DNA of 39,172 nucleotides, taken from the NCBI GenBank assembly GCA_013044285.1, contig JABEUS010000013.1, positions 1 through 39,172 on the forward strand, written 5' to 3'. The translations under genes and the position numbers were made by a program. How positions within the stretch are numbered: position 1 is the stretch's first letter; each line of letters begins with the position of its first letter. Positions 28,854 to 39,115 of the stretch are shown here, in pieces. The stretch is from Acidimicrobiaceae bacterium. GTDB lineage: Bacteria > Actinomycetota > Acidimicrobiia > Acidimicrobiales > RAAP-2. Below the pieces are notes generated by a model. It saw nothing but the letters and a program-made list of their open reading frames with translations. It was not told the origin of the DNA and ran no database searches.

Positions 28854-29624
28854 TCAGTGGAGAAGCAGTTTGAGAGCGGTGAAGCCCCCGATGCACACGA
28901 TGATGGTTCGGACTACCCACGGGGGTAGTCGCTGAATCAGCCACGAACCGGCGTAGCCCCCTAGAAAGGTGCCGATCAACAAGAGGCCGACAGCCTGGAG
29001 TGCGAGGTGACCTCGCACAATGAAGATCACGCCGGCGACCGCGTTGATGATGGTGGAAATGACGTTGCGGAGGCCTTGGAGTTCGTTTAACGAGTACGGC
29101 AGCGCTACCGCCATGACCGCGAGCAGGAGAATCCCGAGACCCGCTCCGAAGTAGCCCCCGTAGATTGCGACACCCAAGAGGCCCCAGTGCAGTACACGCC
29201 GTCGGGCTGGGTGGTCGTGATCCAGATGGGCGAGTCGTCGGGTGATGAGTGGTGAAAGGGCGAAGATCAGCGTCCCCACCGCGATGAGCCAGGGGACAAC
29301 GCGGGCGAAAACGGTGGCGGGAAACGACAAAAGGAGTACGGTCCCCACTAAGGACCCCGCGATGCACCACGCGAGGAGGTCGAGAATGAGGGGGCGACGG
29401 CCCACGAGTTGGGGTCGGAAAGCCCGAATGCCTCCGACGTAACTGGGCCACACCCCGACCGACGTGGAGACGTTGGCCTGGAGGGGGGCGATGCCGACGG
29501 CCAGAAGGGTAGGGAAGGAGATGAAGGTCCCTCCCCCGGCGATGCCGTTGGCTACCCCGGTGCCGATCCCGGCGAGAAGCAGTAGTCCGACCCTCGGCCA
29601 CATCGCGAGAGTCCCGACGAGCAT
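28854..29624 (-). CDS. Sulfite exporter TauE/SafE family permease
   Basis: GIGTGVANGIAGGGTFISFPTLLAVGIAPLQANVSTSVGVWPSYVGG; multiple TM segments. Confidence 0.9.
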   Translation of the reverse strand: MLVGTLAMWPRVGLLLLAGIGTGVANGIAGGGTFISFPTLLAVGIAPLQANVSTSVGVWPSYVGGIRAFRPQLVGRRPLILDLLAWCIAGSLVGTVLLLSFPATVFARVVPWLIAVGTLIFALSPLITRRLAHLDHDHPARRRVLHWGLLGVAIYGGYFGAGLGILLLAVMAVALPYSLNELQGLRNVISTIINAVAGVIFIVRGHLALQAVGLLLIGTFLGGYAGSWLIQRLPPWVVRTIIVCIGGFTALKLLLH

Positions 29625-29713
29625 TCTCACTACTCTACGGGGGTGCAATTGTTCACGCAGAGTTTGCCTACAAGCCCCCTCGTTCGCGAACGAGGTCGCC
29701 TACCGTGGGTGTT

Positions 29714-30178
29714 GTGTCACTCATGAGCGGCGAGTTGATTGTGCCCCACGACGCACCGGACGATCTGATCCGGGCGGCCGGTGGTGTGATTGTGCGACGT
29801 ACCGATCCTGGCCGGGTCGAGGTGGCGTGCATCTACCGAGAAGCTCGACAGGATTGGACGTTTCCCAAGGGGAAACTGGATGCGGGCGAGTCTTTTGAGC
29901 GGGCCGCGTTGCGCGAAGTGTGGGAAGAGACCGGGATGAGGTGCGACATTGTGCGCTTCGTCGGTACCACCAACTACACCCACCGCAAGGGTAAGCCCAA
30001 GATTGTGGCGTACTACCTCATGCACGTCGCCGACGGGGAGTTCGCGCCCAACGAAGAGGTGGACGAGTTGGTGTGGCTGGAATTTGGTGATGTTCGCCAG
30101 CACCTCACGTGGGACCGGGACCGAGAACTCTTTGAGTTGGTCGAACTCATGCCCGAGGTGCGCACTCTCCTCAGTTGA
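29714..30178 (+). CDS. NUDIX hydrolase
   Basis: Nudix box GKLDAGESFERAALREVWEETGM. Confidence 0.93.
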   Translation: MSLMSGELIVPHDAPDDLIRAAGGVIVRRTDPGRVEVACIYREARQDWTFPKGKLDAGESFERAALREVWEETGMRCDIVRFVGTTNYTHRKGKPKIVAYYLMHVADGEFAPNEEVDELVWLEFGDVRQHLTWDRDRELFELVELMPEVRTLLS

Positions 30179-30219
30179 CGTTGAGATACCCCGGCGTTTT
30201 CACTAACATGGGGGAACTG

Positions 30220-30310
30220 GGAGAGGTGGGTGAGTTCGGTTTAAACCACATTCCTGCTAAGAATGCGGCCTGCGAAAGTGGGCCCGAGGGTTCGAATCCC
30301 TCCCTCTCCG
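30220..30310 (+). tRNA. tRNA-Ser (anticodon GCT)
   Basis: GGAGAGGTGGGTGAGTTCGGTTTAAACCACATTCCTGCTAAGAATGCGGCC...GAGGGTTCGAATCCCTCCCTCTCCG; acceptor GGAGAGG/CCTCTCC; CCA not encoded. Confidence 0.95.
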
Positions 30311-30316
30311 CTGCAT

Positions 30317-30351
30317 GAACGACACCGAGCGCGAGTCGCTCGGTGTCGTTC
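30317..30351 (+). terminator. Perfect 15-bp-arm hairpin after tRNA-Ser(GCT)
   Basis: GAACGACACCGAGCG-CGAGT-CGCTCGGTGTCGTTC. Confidence 0.65.
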
Positions 30352-30369
30352 GTATTAGAGGAGAGTCGC

Positions 30370-31662
30370 GTGGCGAGCTACTGGATCGAGACGCTGGGGT
30401 GCCCGAAGAACCACGTGGACTCCGACAAGTTGGCGGGTCGTTTGGAGTCTCAGGGGTACACCCTGGCCCTGTCGGTCGACGAAGCCGACCTGGTCGTCGC
30501 TAACACCTGCGCCTTCATCGAAGCAGCCCGGGAAGAGTCCATCGAGACCGTTCTCGAACTCGCCGACGCGAAGGCTCACTCCGCTCGACTCGTGGTGACG
30601 GGGTGCATGGCCGAACGCTACGGCGAGGAACTCGCTGAGGCCCTGCCCGAAGTTGATCTCGTGGCGGGATTCGGAGTCGACTTCGTGGCCCCCACCCCCG
30701 TCAATCTGCGCCCCCGATCCAACTTCGACCTCCTGAATCTTCCGCGCCCCCTACACCGCTCCCCGTGGGCGTACCTCAAGATCGCCGAGGGGTGTGATCG
30801 CCGCTGCGGTTTTTGCGCGATTCCGAGTTTTCGTGGGGACCAACGTTCTCGCTCCCGCGCTGAGATTCTCGAAGAAACCGGCGTTCTGGTCGAGTCCGGA
30901 ACTCGAGAGATCGTCCTAATTGCCCAGGATCTTGCGAGTTGGGGTCACGACCGGCGCCGCGCGAGGCGGGGCGAGGCGCTCGAAGTTCTCGACGAAGGTG
31001 GAACTCAACCCATCGTTGATCTCGTTCGGACGTTGAGCGCGCGGGTGGACTGGGTGCGGTTGCTCTACCTCTACCCCTCGGGACTCACCGACGAACTTAT
31101 CGACGCGATTGTGGAGACGGGAGTTCCCTACTTCGATTTGTCACTCCAGCACGTCTCTCGGGATCTGCTACGGGGTATGAACCGCTGGGGCGACGGGACC
31201 CGCTTTCTCGAGCGCATCGCGCGCATCCGCGAGCGAGACTCGCGAGCGACGTTCCGATCCTCTTTCATCTTGGGCTATCCCGGCGAGACCGAGGAGGATC
31301 AGCGACAGTTAGTGGAGTTCGTCGAAGCGGCTCAACTCGATTGGGCTGGATTCTTTACCTATTCGAAGGAAGAAGGAACCTCCTCGGCCACCCGGGAGGG
31401 CCACGTGGCTCCAGAACTTGCCCTCGAACGTCTCCGCGAGGTGTCAGAGATTCAAGACACCATCAGTGCCCGGCGTCGCGACGCCCTAGTGGGTACACTC
31501 CAGCGGGTGCTTGTCGACGCCCCGGGACGGGCCCGCAGTGTACGGGAGTGCCCCGAGATTGATGGCGTCGTCGTGGTGGACCCCGAGGTGGAGGTCGGTT
31601 CGTTCGTGAACGTGGAGATTGTGGCGAGTCAGGGAATGGACCTGGTCGGAGCGGTGCGATGA
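30370..31662 (+). CDS. rimO: Ribosomal protein S12 methylthiotransferase RimO
   Basis: IETLGCPKNHVDSD, radical-SAM CDRRCGFCAIPSFRG; GTG 30370 preceded by GAGGAG. Confidence 0.95.
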   Translation: MASYWIETLGCPKNHVDSDKLAGRLESQGYTLALSVDEADLVVANTCAFIEAAREESIETVLELADAKAHSARLVVTGCMAERYGEELAEALPEVDLVAGFGVDFVAPTPVNLRPRSNFDLLNLPRPLHRSPWAYLKIAEGCDRRCGFCAIPSFRGDQRSRSRAEILEETGVLVESGTREIVLIAQDLASWGHDRRRARRGEALEVLDEGGTQPIVDLVRTLSARVDWVRLLYLYPSGLTDELIDAIVETGVPYFDLSLQHVSRDLLRGMNRWGDGTRFLERIARIRERDSRATFRSSFILGYPGETEEDQRQLVEFVEAAQLDWAGFFTYSKEEGTSSATREGHVAPELALERLREVSEIQDTISARRRDALVGTLQRVLVDAPGRARSVRECPEIDGVVVVDPEVEVGSFVNVEIVASQGMDLVGAVR

Positions 31663-32234
31663 CGCCGCGTCAACGAACGTACGGTGAGTCCGCTCTCTTG
31701 ACCCCCGCGAACGCCATGACGGCGTTTCGCCTCCTCGTCACTCCCCTCTTCATCTACTTCATCGTGGTGCGTCGGGTCTCGTGGTGGACCTCAGCCGTGG
31801 GTCTGCTCGCGGCGTTGTCGGACTATTTCGACGGAAAGGTCGCGCGCCGACAAGGTACGACGACATCGGGCGCCTTCCTCGATCCCCTCGCCGACAAGGT
31901 CCTCGTCCTCGGTGGTCTCTACGCGCTGATCGTTGCTCGACCCCACGGTGTGACCTCCTTCGTGGCGCCGGCCATCATCATCACCCTGCGCGAGGTGTGG
32001 ATGAGTGTGCACCGTTCTCGCGCGGCTCAACGAGGTATCTCGATTCCGGCGGTGAAGATCGCCAAATGGAAGACGTTTGTTCAAGACTGGGCGATTGGTC
32101 TGTGCGTGCTACCCATTACCGGGCACCGCCTCATCTTCGGTGAGGTGGTCATATGGGTCGCCGTGGTGATGACTGTCTACACCGGTTGGCGTTACTACGT
32201 CGACGGACGGGAGTTACTCGCGCATGCGCGTTGA
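31659..32234 (+). CDS. pgsA: CDP-diacylglycerol--glycerol-3-phosphate 3-phosphatidyltransferase
   Basis: CDP-alcohol phosphatidyltransferase motif region SDYFDGKVARRQGTTTSGAFLDPLADKVLVL. Confidence 0.92.
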   Translation: MTPRQRTYGESALLTPANAMTAFRLLVTPLFIYFIVVRRVSWWTSAVGLLAALSDYFDGKVARRQGTTTSGAFLDPLADKVLVLGGLYALIVARPHGVTSFVAPAIIITLREVWMSVHRSRAAQRGISIPAVKIAKWKTFVQDWAIGLCVLPITGHRLIFGEVVIWVAVVMTVYTGWRYYVDGRELLAHAR

Positions 32235-33483
32235 AATAGTGGCCATCGGCACCGAACTTCTCCTGGGTCAGATTGCCGATACCAACTCTCAGTGGTTAGG
32301 CGAGCAGTTGGCGGCTCACGGAATAACCTCACACTTTCACCAACACGTCGGTGACAACCACGAGCGTATTGTCGCTACCTTACGCACGGCGCTCTCGCGG
32401 TCCGACGCGGTGATCACCTGTGGGGGTCTGGGACCGACCCAAGATGACATCACCCGGGCCGCCATTGCCGAGATCATGGGAGTACCCCTCGAACGAGATG
32501 AGCGCATCGTCGACGTAATTCGGACCATGTTCGAGCGCCGGGGCCGAGACATGCCGGAGAACAACCTGCTTCAGGCGGAGGTGCCTCGGGGTGCGACGCC
32601 CATTGATCAAGTTCGAGGTACGGCCCCCGGACTAATTTGCCCCGTCGGCGACCAGGTTATTTACGCTGTTCCGGGGGTCCCCTACGAGATGAGCGAGATG
32701 TTTGAGCGCTCCATCATCCCCGACGTGATTGCGCGAGAACGCGCCGCGGGCCGCCAAGCCGTCATCACGTCGCGAGTCCTGCGCACTTGGGGGGCGAGTG
32801 AGTCGGGACTCGCCGAAGCGCTGGCCGAGAGAATCAAGATTCTCGAGGGCTCCGAGGAACTGACCCTGGCGTTTCTCGCTTCGGGAATCGAGGGCATCAA
32901 GGTTCGCATGACCGCCCGTGGTCGCGACCACGCCCACGCGCTGGAGATACTCCGACACGAGGAGGCGCACGTGCGGGCGGCTATTGAGTCGGCGTATGGT
33001 GACGTGATCTTCGGAGTCGATGACGAGACGATGGAGCACTCCCTCGCCCAAGAACTCGTCGCACGATCACTCACCCTGGCGGTGGCTGAATCGGTCACGG
33101 GGGGACTGGTCTCCAGTCGACTGGTGAACGTGCCGGGAGCTTCAGCGTGGTATCGCGGAGCTCTCGTGAGTTACGCCAGCGACGTGAAGTTTGACTTACT
33201 GCGCGTGACGCCGGGTCCGGTCGTGAGCGCCACTGCGGTCCAGGAGATGGCCGACGGAGTTCGCCAACTCCTCGGTTCCGACGTGGGGCTGGCGATTACG
33301 GGAGTAGCCGGCCCCGAGTCCCAAGATGGCCAAGCGCCGGGAACAGTCTTCGTCGGCATCAGTTTGCGGGGGGTCACTCACCACAGCAAGTTTTCGCTGC
33401 CCGGGGACCGACCTCGAATCCGTCAGTACTCCAGCATCTCGGCTCTCCAGGCGCTGCGCCAAATTCTTCGACAAGGTTGGTAG
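32224..33483 (+). CDS. cinA: CinA (competence/damage-inducible protein)
   Basis: [40 protein letters not shown]-terminal amidase domain [32 protein letters not shown]. Confidence 0.95.
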   Translation: MRVEIVAIGTELLLGQIADTNSQWLGEQLAAHGITSHFHQHVGDNHERIVATLRTALSRSDAVITCGGLGPTQDDITRAAIAEIMGVPLERDERIVDVIRTMFERRGRDMPENNLLQAEVPRGATPIDQVRGTAPGLICPVGDQVIYAVPGVPYEMSEMFERSIIPDVIARERAAGRQAVITSRVLRTWGASESGLAEALAERIKILEGSEELTLAFLASGIEGIKVRMTARGRDHAHALEILRHEEAHVRAAIESAYGDVIFGVDDETMEHSLAQELVARSLTLAVAESVTGGLVSSRLVNVPGASAWYRGALVSYASDVKFDLLRVTPGPVVSATAVQEMADGVRQLLGSDVGLAITGVAGPESQDGQAPGTVFVGISLRGVTHHSKFSLPGDRPRIRQYSSISALQALRQILRQGW

Positions 33484-33496
33484 ACGGTAAATACCC

Positions 33497-33518
33497 ACTA
33501 CGAACACCTGTTCGTAGT
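33497..33518 (+). promoter_or_regulatory. SOS (LexA) box upstream of recA
   Basis: ACTACGAAC-ACCT-GTTCGTAGT, perfect 9-bp arms with CGAAC-N4-GTTCG core. Confidence 0.9.
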
Positions 33519-33596
33519 ACCGTAGTCTCAGCGACGCAGACCGATGTAACGGGGTGTTTCTATCCTGGGCCTTCGAGACGACTAAGGGAGACAGAC

Positions 33597-34646
33597 ATGG
33601 CGACGGACGATCGGGCTAAGGCCCTGGATTCAGCGTTGGGTCAAATCGAGAAGCAGTTCGGCAAGGGTTCCATCATGCGGATGGGCGAAAACCTCAATCT
33701 CAACATCGAGGCGATCCCCACGGGAGCCCTCGCGCTCGATCTCGCCCTCGGTATCGGAGGCGTTCCGCGGGGACGGGTGATCGAACTGTACGGACCCGAG
33801 TCCTCCGGTAAGTCGACTCTAGCGATGCACATCGTGGCCGAAGCACAGCGCAACGGCGGTATTTGCGCGTACATTGACGCCGAGCACGCGATGGACCCCG
33901 GTTACGCTCGCGCCATCGGCGTCAACGTCGATGATCTCCTGGTCAGTCAGCCGGACACCGGGGAGCAGGCTCTGGAGATTGTTGACATGTTGATTCGTTC
34001 GGGTGCACTCGACGTCATCGTCGTGGACTCGGTGGCCGCACTCACCCCGCGGGCGGAAATCGAGGGTGACATGGGTGACTCCCACGTTGGTCTCCAGGCT
34101 CGCCTCATGAGTCAGGCCCTGCGAAAGATCACCGGAGGACTCTCGAAGTCCAATACCGTCGCACTGTTCATTAACCAACTTCGCGAGAAGATCGGGGTGA
34201 TGTACGGGTCCCCGGAGGTCACCCCCGGTGGTCGGGCCTTGAAGTTCTACTCGTCGGTGAGGATGGATATTCGTCGGGTGGAGTCCATCAAGGACGGCTC
34301 GGACGTAGTGGGTAGTCGTACTCGCGTGAAGATTGTGAAGAACAAGTGCGCAGCACCCTTCAAACAGGCCGAGTTCGACATCATGTACGGGCACGGAATC
34401 TCCCGTGAAGGGTCGGTGCTCGACGTCGCGGTGGAGTTGGGGTTGGTGAAGAAGGCCGGGGCGTGGTTTACCTACGAGGGTGAGCAAATGGGCCAGGGAC
34501 GAGAGAACGTGAAGACCTTTCTCCGTGAGAACCCGCAGCTCATGGCCGAAATCGATGGTCGGGTGCGTGACCACTTGGCCGCGAGTGTTGCGGCCGACGC
34601 GGACGGCGTCGAAAGTGAGTTCGACGCTCCCTTGAGCCTGGAGTAA
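33597..34646 (+). CDS. recA: Recombinase RecA (no intein)
   Basis: [19 protein letters not shown] Walker [18 protein letters not shown] preceded by AGGGAG. Confidence 0.98.
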   Translation: MATDDRAKALDSALGQIEKQFGKGSIMRMGENLNLNIEAIPTGALALDLALGIGGVPRGRVIELYGPESSGKSTLAMHIVAEAQRNGGICAYIDAEHAMDPGYARAIGVNVDDLLVSQPDTGEQALEIVDMLIRSGALDVIVVDSVAALTPRAEIEGDMGDSHVGLQARLMSQALRKITGGLSKSNTVALFINQLREKIGVMYGSPEVTPGGRALKFYSSVRMDIRRVESIKDGSDVVGSRTRVKIVKNKCAAPFKQAEFDIMYGHGISREGSVLDVAVELGLVKKAGAWFTYEGEQMGQGRENVKTFLRENPQLMAEIDGRVRDHLAASVAADADGVESEFDAPLSLE

Positions 34647-34684
34647 CCCGGAGACCGGTCGGCGGGGCCGCTAGCGTGAAGTCA

Positions 34685-35317
34685 ATGTCGCTGCGACTGA
34701 TCTTTCGTCGCTGGCTCGGAGAGCAGTTACGACGGGTTCGACGCTACGCCTACGAGGTGGCGACGATCGGCCCGCGCGATCGGCCCGCTCAGCGTTTTCA
34801 CTACTTCGGTGAAGGAGCGGGCCTCGTGGCCCCGCAGGGAGTCATTCTTAACGAGCGCTATATCTCCATTGGCGACGGCACTCTGGTCGGTCCCGGGGTC
34901 ACCATGAGTGCCGGCTTTTGGCCCGGCCAAGAGATCTCGCCGAGCCCAGTCGTGTCGATTGGACGCCGGTGTGTTATCGGTCGCAACTCTCATATCGTCG
35001 GCCATGAGCGCATCTCCATTGGTGATGACGTGCAAACTGGACCAGGTGTCTACGTCACCGATCAAAATCACAGTTACGACGACCCCGAGATACCTATCGG
35101 CCTCCAAGTTCCCCGCAACAGCGCCGTCGAGGTGGGTGCCGGTAGCTGGATTGGCGCTCACGCGGTGCTCCTTCCGGGAACGCGGCTCGGGCGCAACACC
35201 GTGGTGGCGGCGGGGGCGGTAGTGCGGGGAAGTTTCGGTGACTACACGGTTTTAGCGGGCGTTCCCGCGCGTGTCGTGAAGCAGTGGGACGACCAACGAG
35301 GCTGGATCGCCCGTTAG
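34685..35317 (+). CDS. Left-handed beta-helix (hexapeptide repeat) acyltransferase
   Basis: ISIGDGTLVGPGV...DDVQTGPGVYVTDQNHSYDD...GAGSWIGAHAVLLPGTRLGRNTVVAAGAVV. Confidence 0.85.
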   Translation: MSLRLIFRRWLGEQLRRVRRYAYEVATIGPRDRPAQRFHYFGEGAGLVAPQGVILNERYISIGDGTLVGPGVTMSAGFWPGQEISPSPVVSIGRRCVIGRNSHIVGHERISIGDDVQTGPGVYVTDQNHSYDDPEIPIGLQVPRNSAVEVGAGSWIGAHAVLLPGTRLGRNTVVAAGAVVRGSFGDYTVLAGVPARVVKQWDDQRGWIAR

Positions 35318-35327
35318 GCGACGTGGG

Positions 35328-36590
35328 ATGGTCCGTGCTCTCGGGGTAGACCTCCGTCCTCTCGCGTCAGGTCCGTATCGGCGTCTCTACGTCGCTGGAC
35401 TCGTCACGAGCCTCGGTCAGCAGGCGAGCTACGCCACGATTCCCTTTCAACTGCGCCAGATCACTCACTCGGCGCTGGCGGTCGGTGCGGTGGGCCTCGT
35501 CGAAGTCGTCCCGCTCGTGCTGGGGGGTCTCTACGGGGGGTACCTCGCCGACGTGAGAAATCGCCGTCGCGTCATTGTCCTCTTCGAGGTGGCTCTCGCT
35601 CTCGCGACCGGCCTTCTCGTGGTGAACGGACGACTGACTCACCCCTCGGCGCTCGTGATCTACGGATGCGCCTTCGCCCTCGCTGCGGCGGGTGCACTCC
35701 AGCGTCCGAGTATTGAGGCGCTCAATCAATCACTCGTCGGACACGATCTCCAACGAGCGAGCGCCACGCTGGCGAACTTGCGCTACACGGGAGCCTCCAT
35801 TGTCGGGCCCACTCTGGGAGGTCTCGTGGCGGTGGCACTGGGACCCTCGTGGGTGTACGGCGCCAACCTGGTGACCTACGTCGCCTCCCTCGCGCTGTTG
35901 TGGAGCCTGCCCTCCACCCCGGGAACGGAATCAGCCGCGCGACCCCGAGAACTGGTAGCCGACGGTCTGGGCTACCTCAGGACTCGCCCGGACATCGTGG
36001 GAACGTACGTGGTGGACCTCCTGGCGATGGCGTGGGCCTTCCCGGTGGGGATGCTCTCCTTCGTTGCGGCGAGATTTTCGGAGCACTACGCACTTTCTCT
36101 TCTCTACCTCGGACTTCCCGTCGGGGCCCTGGTCGCGACCTTGACCAGTCGCTGGACCCACCGGATTCACCGGTACGGACGCGCCATCGTGGCGTCGGCG
36201 ATGCTCTGGGGAGTCGGTATTACCGTTTTTGCTCTCGGGGGATCACTCGTTCTCGCCCTGGTGGGTCTAGCGATAGCCGGAGGCGCGGACGCGATGAGCG
36301 GGGTTTTTCGCTCCACTCTGTGGAACGAGTCCATTCCGCCCGATCTACGAGGCCGGATGGCGGGGGTGGAGATGATCTCTTACTCCATTGGCCCCACGGC
36401 CGGTCAGTTTCGCGCCGGCGCTATGACCGCCTGGATGTCCCTACGAGCATCCCTCGCCCTGGGCGGGATCGGCGCGGCGTTGAGTGTGGGTTCGGTGGCG
36501 CTGGCGTTACCCAGCCTGTGGCGCTTTGACGCCCGAGTGGATCCCCACGTGGCGGAGGTTCGCCGACTCCGAACACGACCCCCCGAGTAG
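35328..36590 (+). CDS. MFS transporter (EntS-like)
   Basis: LYVAGLVTSLGQQASYATIPFQL, GGLYGGYLADVRNRRRVIV; about 12 hydrophobic segments. Confidence 0.88.
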   Translation: MVRALGVDLRPLASGPYRRLYVAGLVTSLGQQASYATIPFQLRQITHSALAVGAVGLVEVVPLVLGGLYGGYLADVRNRRRVIVLFEVALALATGLLVVNGRLTHPSALVIYGCAFALAAAGALQRPSIEALNQSLVGHDLQRASATLANLRYTGASIVGPTLGGLVAVALGPSWVYGANLVTYVASLALLWSLPSTPGTESAARPRELVADGLGYLRTRPDIVGTYVVDLLAMAWAFPVGMLSFVAARFSEHYALSLLYLGLPVGALVATLTSRWTHRIHRYGRAIVASAMLWGVGITVFALGGSLVLALVGLAIAGGADAMSGVFRSTLWNESIPPDLRGRMAGVEMISYSIGPTAGQFRAGAMTAWMSLRASLALGGIGAALSVGSVALALPSLWRFDARVDPHVAEVRRLRTRPPE

Positions 36591-36608
36591 GTCCTCTACC
36601 ATCGAGGG

Positions 36609-37814
36609 GTGGCGTCGGTGTCCTATTTGATAACAGTGTCCGGACCGGATCGGGTGGGTTGTGGAGCAGAGCTCTGGGCCGCCCTCGAGGCGGTGAGCGA
36701 GTCCGGGGGGGTTCTGGCGGACGTGGGGCAGATCACGATTCGCGGATCCTTAGTCCTCTGCGCGGACATTGTGGTACCCGATACCGTGAGTCTCGAGGAC
36801 GTGCGTGCGGCGCTCGCCCGACGAGACCTGGAGAGGGACGGACTGCGCGCCGACGTGGTGCTCGCCCACCCTGAACCCCAGGGGGCCGGGGGGCGGCTCC
36901 TCGTAACCCTTCTCGCCCCCGAGGTCAGCGCCGCCCAATTGCACCGCATCTTTATCGGTATCGCGTCGGTCGGAGCGACGTGTGAGCGCATCGTGCACCT
37001 GGCGAAGTTTCCGGTCGACGCCTACGAACTCGCCGTGCGCGGATGTGATTCGGACGCGTTACGCGCCGCCGTAGCCGACGCCGCCCAGGAGGTCGGAGTC
37101 GACCTCGCAGTACAACGGGCCGGACTGCACCGACGCGCGAAGCACCTCGTGGTGATGGATGCCGACTCCACGCTCCTCCAGGACGAAGTCATCGATCTCC
37201 TCGCCGAGGCTTGCGACTGTGCAGACGAGGTCGCGGCTATTACCGAGCGGGCGATGGCCGGAGAGTTGGACTTCGCTGCGTCGTTGCGAGCCCGCGTCGC
37301 ACTTCTCGAGGGACTTCCGGAGTCCGTCCTCGATGATGTGCGTGAGCGCCTGCGCCTCTCTCCGGGGGCGAGAACTCTCGTGCGAACGCTGTTACGCCTC
37401 GGGTACGTGCCCGCGGTGGTGTCGGGGGGTTTCGAGGAGGTCCTCGCCCCCCTCCTCGAGGAGTTGGGGGTGGCACTGTGGCGAGCGAATCGCCTCGAAG
37501 TCGAAGACGGTCGACTCACCGGTCGGGTACTCGGCGACATCGTCGACCGGGCTGGTAAGGCCCGGGCCCTCGAGGCGTTCGCCGCCGAGGTCGGAGTACC
37601 CCTCGCTCAGACCGTCGCGGTGGGTGACGGGGCGAACGACATCGACATGATCTCGGTCGCGGGTCTCGGTATCGCCTTTAACGCGAAGCCGGTAGTACGA
37701 GCCCACGCCGACACTGCCCTGTCCGTTCCGTACCTGGACGCCGTGCTCTACTTCCTCGGAATTTCGAGAGAGGAGATCGACGACGGGGCCCTACCCCCAG
37801 TTGAGGGAGCCTGA
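36609..37814 (+). CDS. serB: Phosphoserine phosphatase with ACT-like N-terminus
   Basis: VVMDADSTLLQDEVIDLLAE, VVSGGFEEVLAPL, VAVGDGANDIDMISVAGLGIAFNAKP. Confidence 0.95.
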   Translation: MASVSYLITVSGPDRVGCGAELWAALEAVSESGGVLADVGQITIRGSLVLCADIVVPDTVSLEDVRAALARRDLERDGLRADVVLAHPEPQGAGGRLLVTLLAPEVSAAQLHRIFIGIASVGATCERIVHLAKFPVDAYELAVRGCDSDALRAAVADAAQEVGVDLAVQRAGLHRRAKHLVVMDADSTLLQDEVIDLLAEACDCADEVAAITERAMAGELDFAASLRARVALLEGLPESVLDDVRERLRLSPGARTLVRTLLRLGYVPAVVSGGFEEVLAPLLEELGVALWRANRLEVEDGRLTGRVLGDIVDRAGKARALEAFAAEVGVPLAQTVAVGDGANDIDMISVAGLGIAFNAKPVVRAHADTALSVPYLDAVLYFLGISREEIDDGALPPVEGA

Positions 37815-39115
37815 CGGGCCCGACCAGAGTCCGGCCATCCACGCCTCGATCTCGTCGGGCCGACGCGGGAGCCCCTCGGAGAGGTTGAGGTAACCGGTAG
37901 CGGTGACGAGAATGTCGTCCTCGATACGCACTCCGATACCCCGAAACTCTTCGGGCACCGTCAGGTCGTGGGGCTGGAAGTAGAGACCGGGTTCGACGGT
38001 CAAGACGTAGCCCTCTTTGAGGGGTCCGTGGTAGTGCTCATTACGCGCTTGGGCACAGTCGTGGACGTCGAGACCGAGCATGTGGCTCACCCCGTGGAGG
38101 GTGTAGCGACGATGCAACTGACGGTCGGGTCGGAGAATATCCTCCACCGGTCCTTCGAGAACTCCCATCTCCACCAGCCCCGCCGCGAGTACGGCCATGG
38201 CGGCCCGGTGCGGGTCGAGGAAGTCCACGCCCGGACGCACCGCGGACATCGCCGCCTCTTGAGCCGCGAGGACGAGTTCGTAGACCCGGCGCTGGGTCGG
38301 ACTGAAGGTTCCAGATACCGGAAGAGTTCGGGTTACGTCAGCCGTGTAGAGCTCGGTGTGCTCCACACCCGCGTCGAGCAGAAGGAGGTCACCGTGGCGT
38401 ACCTCACCGTCGTTGGTAGTCCAGTGCAGGACCGTCGCGTGAGAGCCACTAGCGGCAATCGTGCCGTAGCCGACGTCGTTTCCCTCCACTCGGGCCCTCA
38501 GGTTGAACACTCCCTCGATCACCCGTTCCCCAAACTGAGTGGCGAGGGGGAGGGCGCGAACCACGTCTTCGAAGCCCCGCACCGTGGAAGCGATGGCCTC
38601 TTCCAGGTGGGTTACTTCAGTCGCCTCCTTGATGAGCCGCATCTCGGAGAGGAACTGGGCCAGACGCGAGTCGTCCTCGTGGGGTTCGACCAGATGGTCC
38701 AATCCCGAGTCCAGCCCACGCAGAACGAGCACGGTAGTCGCGGCGAGCGACTCGAGGTCTTTACCCAGGTGTTCGAGGGGTGCGGTCTCGATCCCGAAGA
38801 AGGTCGCCGACTCCTCTACTCCCCGACGTGCTCCCACCCAGAGCTCCCCGTAGCGAGCATCGGTAAAGAACTCGTGGGTGCGGTGGTCCCGGCGCGGAGC
38901 CACGTACAACGTGGCCCGGGGAGTCTCGGCGCCCGGGGCGATCACGAGGACGGCGTCGGGATCTTGACACCCGGTCAAGTAGACGAAGTCAGTTCCGGCC
39001 CGGAATCGGTAGTCGGTGTCGTTGGCGCGGACCTTCGGGTTACCCGACGCGATGACCAGGGTGCGTCCGGAGAACTCCTGGGCGAGTCGAACGCGCCGCT
39101 CGGCGCACGCCGGCG
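37791..39115 (-). CDS. pepP: Xaa-Pro aminopeptidase P family (5' truncated by window end)
   Basis: LLLDAGVEHTELYTADVTRTLPV, HGVSHMLGLDVHD, LTVEPGLYF metal-binding motifs; ORF-track residues upstream of ~39115 come from the fold-back palindrome. Confidence 0.9.
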
